Under the pieces are notes generated by a model that had not been told where the DNA came from, ran no database searches, and worked only from the letters and a program-made list of their open reading frames with translations. DNA of 64,000 bases. Source: Caballeronia sp. SEWSISQ10-4 2 (lineage in GTDB: Bacteria > Pseudomonadota > Gammaproteobacteria > Burkholderiales > Burkholderiaceae). Position numbers and translations under genes: made by a program. The stretch spans positions 175,824 through 239,823 of the forward strand of contig NZ_JALPRJ010000002.1 in NCBI RefSeq assembly GCF_030464885.1. The letters run 5' to 3'. Of this stretch, positions 59,981-64,000 are shown in pieces; position 1 is the stretch's first letter; the number at the start of each line of letters is the position of its first letter.

Positions 59981-60067
59981 GAGGCATCAGCCAGGTGCGC
60001 TTGATGGGGACGGCGCGCTCTCGGACAGAAGGCCAGCGGACTTAATTGACGAACACAAGGTACAGGA

Positions 60068-60883
60068 ATGGCAAAAATCATTGTGGTGACTTCGGGCAAG
60101 GGCGGCGTCGGCAAGACGACCACCAGCGCGAGCTTCGCATCGGCCCTCGCGTTGCGCGGGCATAAAACGGCCGTGATCGACTTCGATGTCGGCCTGCGCA
60201 ATCTCGATCTCATCATGGGCTGCGAACGCCGCGTGGTGTACGACCTCATCAACGTGATCCAGGGCGAAGCCAACCTCAACCAGGCGCTGATCAAGGACAA
60301 GAAGTGCGAGAACCTGTTCATCCTGCCGGCCTCGCAGACGCGCGATAAAGACGCGCTCACGCACGATGGCGTCGAGAAGGTCATCAACGACCTGATCGCG
60401 ATGGACTTCGAGTACATCGTCTGCGATTCGCCGGCGGGGATCGAGTCGGGCGCGTTGCTGGCCATGCATTTCGCCGACGAAGCGCTGATCGTGACGAATC
60501 CGGAAGTGTCGTCCGTACGCGATTCGGACCGCATTCTCGGGATTCTCTCGTCGAAGACCAAGCGCGCAATTGAAGGCAAAGAGCCGATCAAGGAGCATCT
60601 GCTGATCACGCGCTATAACCCGAAGCGCGTGAGCGAAGGCGAGATGCTCTCGCTCACCGACATTCAAGAGATCCTGCGGATCGAACTGATCGGCGTGATT
60701 CCTGAGTCGGAAGCCGTGCTGCATGCATCCAATCAGGGTCTGCCGGCTGTGCACCTCGATGGCACTGACGTGGCTGAAGCCTACAAGGACATCGTTTCGC
60801 GCTTTCTTGGCGAAGAAAAGTCCCTGCGCTTCATCGACTATCAGAAGCCAGGTCTGTTGCAACGCATCTTCGGCAACAAGTAA
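60068..60883 (+). CDS. minD: Septum site-determining protein MinD
   Basis: Membrane-cycling ATPase that recruits MinC and is displaced by MinE. The 271-residue protein has the deviant Walker A SGKGGVGKTT, VIDFDVGLRNLDLIMGCE, YIVCDSPAGIE and ends with the amphipathic membrane-targeting helix KPGLLQRIFGNK. Length and motifs match MinD of Gram-negative bacteria. minE follows after nine bases. Confidence 0.97.
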   Translation: MAKIIVVTSGKGGVGKTTTSASFASALALRGHKTAVIDFDVGLRNLDLIMGCERRVVYDLINVIQGEANLNQALIKDKKCENLFILPASQTRDKDALTHDGVEKVINDLIAMDFEYIVCDSPAGIESGALLAMHFADEALIVTNPEVSSVRDSDRILGILSSKTKRAIEGKEPIKEHLLITRYNPKRVSEGEMLSLTDIQEILRIELIGVIPESEAVLHASNQGLPAVHLDGTDVAEAYKDIVSRFLGEEKSLRFIDYQKPGLLQRIFGNK

Positions 60884-60892
60884 GGGGACGCA

Positions 60893-61147
60893 ATGTCGAT
60901 TCTTTCGTTTTTGCTGGGCGAGAAAAAGAAGTCCGCTTCGGTCGCGAAGGAACGCTTGCAGTTGATCATCGCGCACGAGCGAGCGGGCGGTCATGCGCCC
61001 GCCGATTATCTGCCGGCGTTGCAACGAGAACTCGTTGCCGTGATTTCCAAGTACGTGAAGATTTCAAGCGACGATATCCGGGTGAGCCTGGAACGTCAGG
61101 ACGATTTCGAAGTACTCGAAGTGAAGATCGAAATTCCATCGGTTTGA
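60893..61147 (+). CDS. minE: Cell division topological specificity factor MinE
   Basis: An 84-residue ring protein that stimulates MinD ATPase and confines MinCD to the poles. [20 protein letters not shown] gives the membrane-binding N-terminus followed by the anti-MinCD helix ([12 protein letters not shown]), and the C-terminal part holds the topological-specificity domain ([20 protein letters not shown]). Length is usual. The operon ends at the terminator at 61201-61232. Confidence 0.97.
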   Translation: MSILSFLLGEKKKSASVAKERLQLIIAHERAGGHAPADYLPALQRELVAVISKYVKISSDDIRVSLERQDDFEVLEVKIEIPSV

Positions 61148-61200
61148 GATGGATGACGGTTTGAACCAGCGCTGAAATATTTCCTTGGCGCGCAGCATCC

Positions 61201-61232
61201 AAAGGCCGGAATCATTCGATTCCGGCCTTTTC
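61201..61232 (+). terminator. Terminator of the minCDE operon
   Basis: A perfect 13-bp stem (61201-61213 with 61218-61230, loop ATTC) with an A-run start and a T-run end lies 54 bases after minE. Confidence 0.93.
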
Positions 61233-61391
61233 ACTATCCGGGCCGTGCACCTTCAAGTCGCATAACCGGATTACATCAATATTCCGTTGCAGTTTAGCCA
61301 TCGCCGTTACACGGGCGCGGTCGGCTATTCCGTGTCCTCGCGCATTGAGTGTGTATCGCCGATACGGGGCGACCAACTCAAGAGGCCGATC

Positions 61392-61697
61392 ATGAAAATT
61401 CGTCTGTTAATCACCCATGCAGCCATTGTTGTGGCCGGCGTCGCGGCTGTCGCAGGAAGTGCGTCGGCTGAGGTCATCATCGTGGCGCCCAATGCGCCGC
61501 CGCCCGTGCGCGTGGAATCCGCTCCGCCGGCGCGCGTCGGTTATGTGTGGGATCACGGCCACTGGCGCTGGGAGCATGGCCAATACGTGTGGAATCCGGG
61601 GCATTGGGAAGTCGAGCGCGTGGGGTATCACTGGGTGCCGGGGCACTGGATTGCGCGTAGCGGGGCATGGCGCTGGATGCCCGGACACTGGGCCTGA
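61392..61697 (+). CDS. WXXGXW repeat-containing secreted protein
   Basis: A 101-residue exported protein with signal peptide ending VAGSASA and a mature part made of aromatic repeats: YVWDHGHWRWEHGQYVWNPG then HWEVERVGYHWVPGHW and WRWMPGHW. These are the W-x-x-G-x-W repeats of the YXWGXW family (BcpO-related), predicted to be envelope proteins of unknown role. The start at 61392 has AGAGG upstream. The open frame extends further upstream without similarity. A short lipoprotein gene follows 77 bases on. Confidence 0.9.
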   Translation: MKIRLLITHAAIVVAGVAAVAGSASAEVIIVAPNAPPPVRVESAPPARVGYVWDHGHWRWEHGQYVWNPGHWEVERVGYHWVPGHWIARSGAWRWMPGHWA

Positions 61698-61774
61698 CCT
61701 CTGATACGTCGCCAGCTTCACGGGCGGCCTGTTGAGCGCTGCCCGAATCCGACGAACCCGTTGCGGAGTTCCAC

Positions 61775-61888
61775 ATGAAAACCAAACTTTTAATCCTCGG
61801 CTTGCTCGCGACGTTGCTCGCTGGCTGCATTGTCGTGCCGGCGCATCCGTATGCTTATCGGCCGGCGCCGCGCGTCTACGTCTATTAA
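61775..61888 (+). CDS. Very small lipoprotein (37 residues)
   Basis: MKTKLLILGLLATLLAGC is a complete lipoprotein signal peptide with the lipobox Cys18, followed by a 19-residue mature peptide rich in Pro and Tyr (PAHPYAYRPAPRVYVY). GGAG precedes the ATG. It lies downstream of the WXXGXW gene on the same strand, suggesting one transcript. Such short lipoproteins are easily missed in annotation. It ends four bases from the convergent ClC gene stop. Confidence 0.7.
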   Translation: MKTKLLILGLLATLLAGCIVVPAHPYAYRPAPRVYVY

Positions 61889-61892
61889 GGTC

Positions 61893-63263
61893 CTATTTGG
61901 CCACCGGCACTTCGTCCTCAACGGGCGTCTCGGGCACTTCCGGCGATGCCCTGGGCACGGGCACGGGTAGCGGTGTCAGATAGCGCTCGGCCAGTGCCTC
62001 ATAAAGCGGCGGCGCGAAGAAGCGCGACACCCGGCTCGCAATCAGCGCCGTCGCCATGAGCGAAATCACCAGCGCGTGGCCGTTGATCATTTCCATCACG
62101 ATCACAAACGACATGATCGGCGACTGCGTGACGGCCGCGAGATAACCGACCATGCCGAGCGCGATCAGCATCGGCAGCTCCATGTGGCTGAAGACCATGT
62201 GCAGCACATTGCCGAAGCCGGCGCCAATCGATAGCGACGGCGCGAAGATCCCGCCCGGAATGCCGGGCAGATACGAGCCGATCATCGAAACCATCTTGAG
62301 CAGCGGATAAAACAGCGAGAGTTGCTCATGTCCTTCGAGCAGGCCGCGCGCCTCGGCGTAGCCGCTGCCAAAGGTGGTGCCGCCCGACACAAGGCCGACC
62401 ACGGCGATGATCAGACCGCAGAGCATGGCGAACACGACCGGCCGTGATGCATGCATCTCACGCAATCGCGCCGGAATCCATCTGGACGTATTGAGCAGCA
62501 ACCAGCAAAACAGGCCGCCTGCGATGCCCGTTACGACGGCCGTGAGCACCACCGCAACGGCAAGCAGATTGGGGAAATGCGCGCCGATTTCTATCGTGCC
62601 GAAATAGGTGTAGTTGCCGTTCAGCCCGAGCGCGACGATCCCCGCGAGGATGATGCCGGTGATCAACACGCCGCTTGTGCGCGCTTCGAAACTGCGCGTT
62701 AGTTCTTCGATCGCAAACACAATGCCGGCAAGCGGCGTGTTGAACGCCGCCGATAACCCCGCCGCAGCGCCAGCCAGCACGAGTTGCCGTTCGATACGGG
62801 CGTTCGAGCGCGGGAACAGGCGCCGCAGGTTGTACATCAGCGCTGCGCCGACCTGCACGGTCGGACCTTCGCGGCCGATGGTGAAACCGCCCAGGATCGC
62901 GAGAAACGAGATGCCCATCTTGGCGATCAGAATGCCCGGCGACAGCAGCCGCGCGCCAAGTCCCGGCGGACTGTGCAATACGGCGATGACTTGTGGAATA
63001 CCGCTGCCTTCCGAGCCGCGAAAGAACGTTCGCGTGAGCCAGACGGATAACGCGGCGACAGCCGGCGTCAGGATCAGCGGCAACCAGATGTGCTCGTGCT
63101 GAACCGAGCGAAATGCGTTATAGCCCCAGTCGATGAGCTTCGCGTACAACACCGCGACCAGCCCGACTGCGATTGCTCCAACCCAGAAAATACCGTAGCG
63201 ATGCCAAACGCTGCGGGCACGTCGAAGCGTAAATCGGGGAAGAGAACGTAGCGCGCGAATCAT
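61893..63263 (-). CDS. clcA: ClC-family chloride channel/transporter
   Basis: A 456-residue membrane protein with the three selectivity motifs of ClC proteins: GSEGSGIPQV, GREGPTVQVG with the gating glutamate, and GGIFAPSLSIGAG. The proton-path Glu in FAIEELTRSF is present, which suggests a chloride/proton antiporter rather than a passive channel. There are no C-terminal CBS domains; the tail is proline-rich (PVPVPRASPEVPETPVEDE). The start at 63263 (MIRALRSLPRFTLRR) was preferred to a long unconserved extension. Confidence 0.94.
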   Translation of the reverse strand: MIRALRSLPRFTLRRARSVWHRYGIFWVGAIAVGLVAVLYAKLIDWGYNAFRSVQHEHIWLPLILTPAVAALSVWLTRTFFRGSEGSGIPQVIAVLHSPPGLGARLLSPGILIAKMGISFLAILGGFTIGREGPTVQVGAALMYNLRRLFPRSNARIERQLVLAGAAAGLSAAFNTPLAGIVFAIEELTRSFEARTSGVLITGIILAGIVALGLNGNYTYFGTIEIGAHFPNLLAVAVVLTAVVTGIAGGLFCWLLLNTSRWIPARLREMHASRPVVFAMLCGLIIAVVGLVSGGTTFGSGYAEARGLLEGHEQLSLFYPLLKMVSMIGSYLPGIPGGIFAPSLSIGAGFGNVLHMVFSHMELPMLIALGMVGYLAAVTQSPIMSFVIVMEMINGHALVISLMATALIASRVSRFFAPPLYEALAERYLTPLPVPVPRASPEVPETPVEDEVPVAK

Positions 63264-63351
63264 GTGCAGTGAGCCATGCGACCGGCTGTCGGCAAAGGCG
63301 TGATTATACCGATTCGACTTAATAATCGATCTGATCAGGAGCGTATTAACA

Positions 63352-63396
63352 CGCGTCGAAAAAGAAAGCGGGGCGCGGCTATTGAGCCGGCGCCCC
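63352..63396 (-). terminator. Possible terminator of the 59-residue membrane protein gene
   Basis: A stem of about ten pairs (GGGGCGCGGC, 63370-63379, with 63386-63396, one bulge) is followed on the minus strand by CTTTCTTTTTC. It lies between the small gene and the ClC gene. Confidence 0.45.
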
Positions 63397-63563
63397 AAAA
63401 ACACTCTCGTCGGGGTGGCGAGAGTGGAGAGAAGAACGTAATGAATAAGTAATATTTTATTCAGCGTTTTGAATGACGCGCAAACGTTTCAACGATGCTC
63501 CAGGGAGAATGAAAGTTTTATCGACTACTGTGATTAGTTGTGACGTGGAGCGCTTACTGAAGA

Positions 63564-63743
63564 TCAGTTTGTCATTACTTCGAAAGCGACTACGGCGGCA
63601 ATGGCGCCGGCATTTGCAATCAATGCCTGGACCACGATCCCGCGCCAGCTCGTTGTCCGGAAACGCACGGCCAGCATGAGCGCGGTGAATATCGCAATGG
63701 CGATTATGGCAACGACATCGGCACTTTGAAGATGAATGCGCAT
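63564..63743 (-). CDS. Small two-helix membrane protein
   Basis: A 59-residue protein, MRIHLQSADVVAIIAIAIFT..., with two hydrophobic helices (about 9-27 and 36-56) separated by RFRTTSWRG. GAGG lies eight bases before the ATG at 63743. No family was recognised; small proteins of this type often regulate transporters, and the nearest gene downstream is the ClC transporter, but separate transcripts are likely because of the hairpin in between. The longer open frame upstream is unconserved. Confidence 0.6.
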   Translation of the reverse strand: MRIHLQSADVVAIIAIAIFTALMLAVRFRTTSWRGIVVQALIANAGAIAAVVAFEVMTN

Positions 63744-63952
63744 GACGCTCGCCTCACGATTGTTCGCTGTTTGTTGAGTATAGACAGGACGTTTCGGTAC
63801 GCAAGTTGCACAAAAATCGGCAATGGCGTTGTTGTTACGATTATTGAATGATCTGACGGGAATTTTCCAGACGCTGCTAGTACTAACCCGATCTGGTGTT
63901 TTCCCGAACATGGCACGCTTTAGCTTTATCCACGGAGCTGCATCGGTCAACT

Positions 63953-63990
63953 ACCCCGCCCTGAAGGGCGGAGCTTGCAGAATACCGCGA
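63953..63990. mobile_element. Possible end of an IS200/IS605-family element
   Basis: The hairpin CCGCCCTGAAGGGCGG (63956-63971) followed by AGCTTGC resembles the conserved imperfect palindrome at the ends of IS605-type elements, where TnpA acts. Only the hairpin is inside the window; the transposase gene would be beyond base 64000 if the element is complete. Confidence 0.35.
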
Positions 63991-64000
63991 GCTCGGGTTG

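Overview
The window is a stretch of GC-rich bacterial chromosome from the Burkholderiaceae, most like Paraburkholderia or Caballeronia. This rests on gene content and order: panD-panC-scpA-DUF3460, tamA-tamB, metG next to apbC, a hemC / hemDX fusion / hemY run, ftsK-lolA-rarA-serS and minCDE are all arranged as in that family. Most of the 64 kb is core housekeeping DNA. No rRNA, CRISPR array or complete insertion sequence is present.

Layout. 1-6010: late cobalamin (B12) assembly and salvage. cobS (cut by the window edge) and a cobC-type phosphatase lie on +, btuF, the threonine-phosphate decarboxylase, cbiB and cobU on -, and cobQ diverges from cobU. 6095-10296: a thioesterase, an orphan ParA ATPase, pantothenate genes panD and panC, and condensin subunit scpA with a DUF3460 gene. 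10297-16243: tamA-tamB for outer-membrane assembly and lipid transport. 16334-25315: metG, a long intergenic inverted-repeat element, an OmpA-like lipoprotein, apbC/mrp, a SodC-like lipoprotein that has lost metal ligands, dcd and a large PLP amino-acid decarboxylase. 25388-33830: a bestrophin-like channel with two overlapping palindromes upstream, argH, an ECF sigma/anti-sigma pair, an XRE/MmyB-type regulator and ppc. 34169-38552: the haem operon hemC-hemDX-hemY. 38660-42661: rhodanese, an isoaspartyl methyltransferase-like protein, a TRIC-family membrane protein, an Smr protein and trxB. 43020-50478: ftsK, lolA, an NCS1 permease, rarA and serS, followed by tRNA-Ser(CGA) with a strong promoter.

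50710-56956 is the accessory part, directly downstream of the tRNA-Ser gene. It holds a small orphan ORF, a frameshifted gene that also lost its ATG, a toxin-first toxin-antitoxin pair, a cluster of GAACATGTTC palindromes, a frameshifted phage small-terminase gene, the tail of a probable secreted effector with an intact membrane protein after it, a tssF (type VI secretion baseplate) pseudogene with in-frame stops, and a pair of tandem paralogues of unknown family divergent from an XRE regulator. This looks like a decaying mixture of prophage and type VI secretion remnants. The paralogue pair with its regulator is the best candidate for something undescribed.

57560-63743 returns to core genes: map, a GNAT acetyltransferase, minCDE, two small envelope proteins, a ClC chloride channel and a 59-residue membrane protein. 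The last 50 bases carry a hairpin like the ends of IS200/IS605-family elements. All functions were read from motifs and remembered family features; no database search was run.
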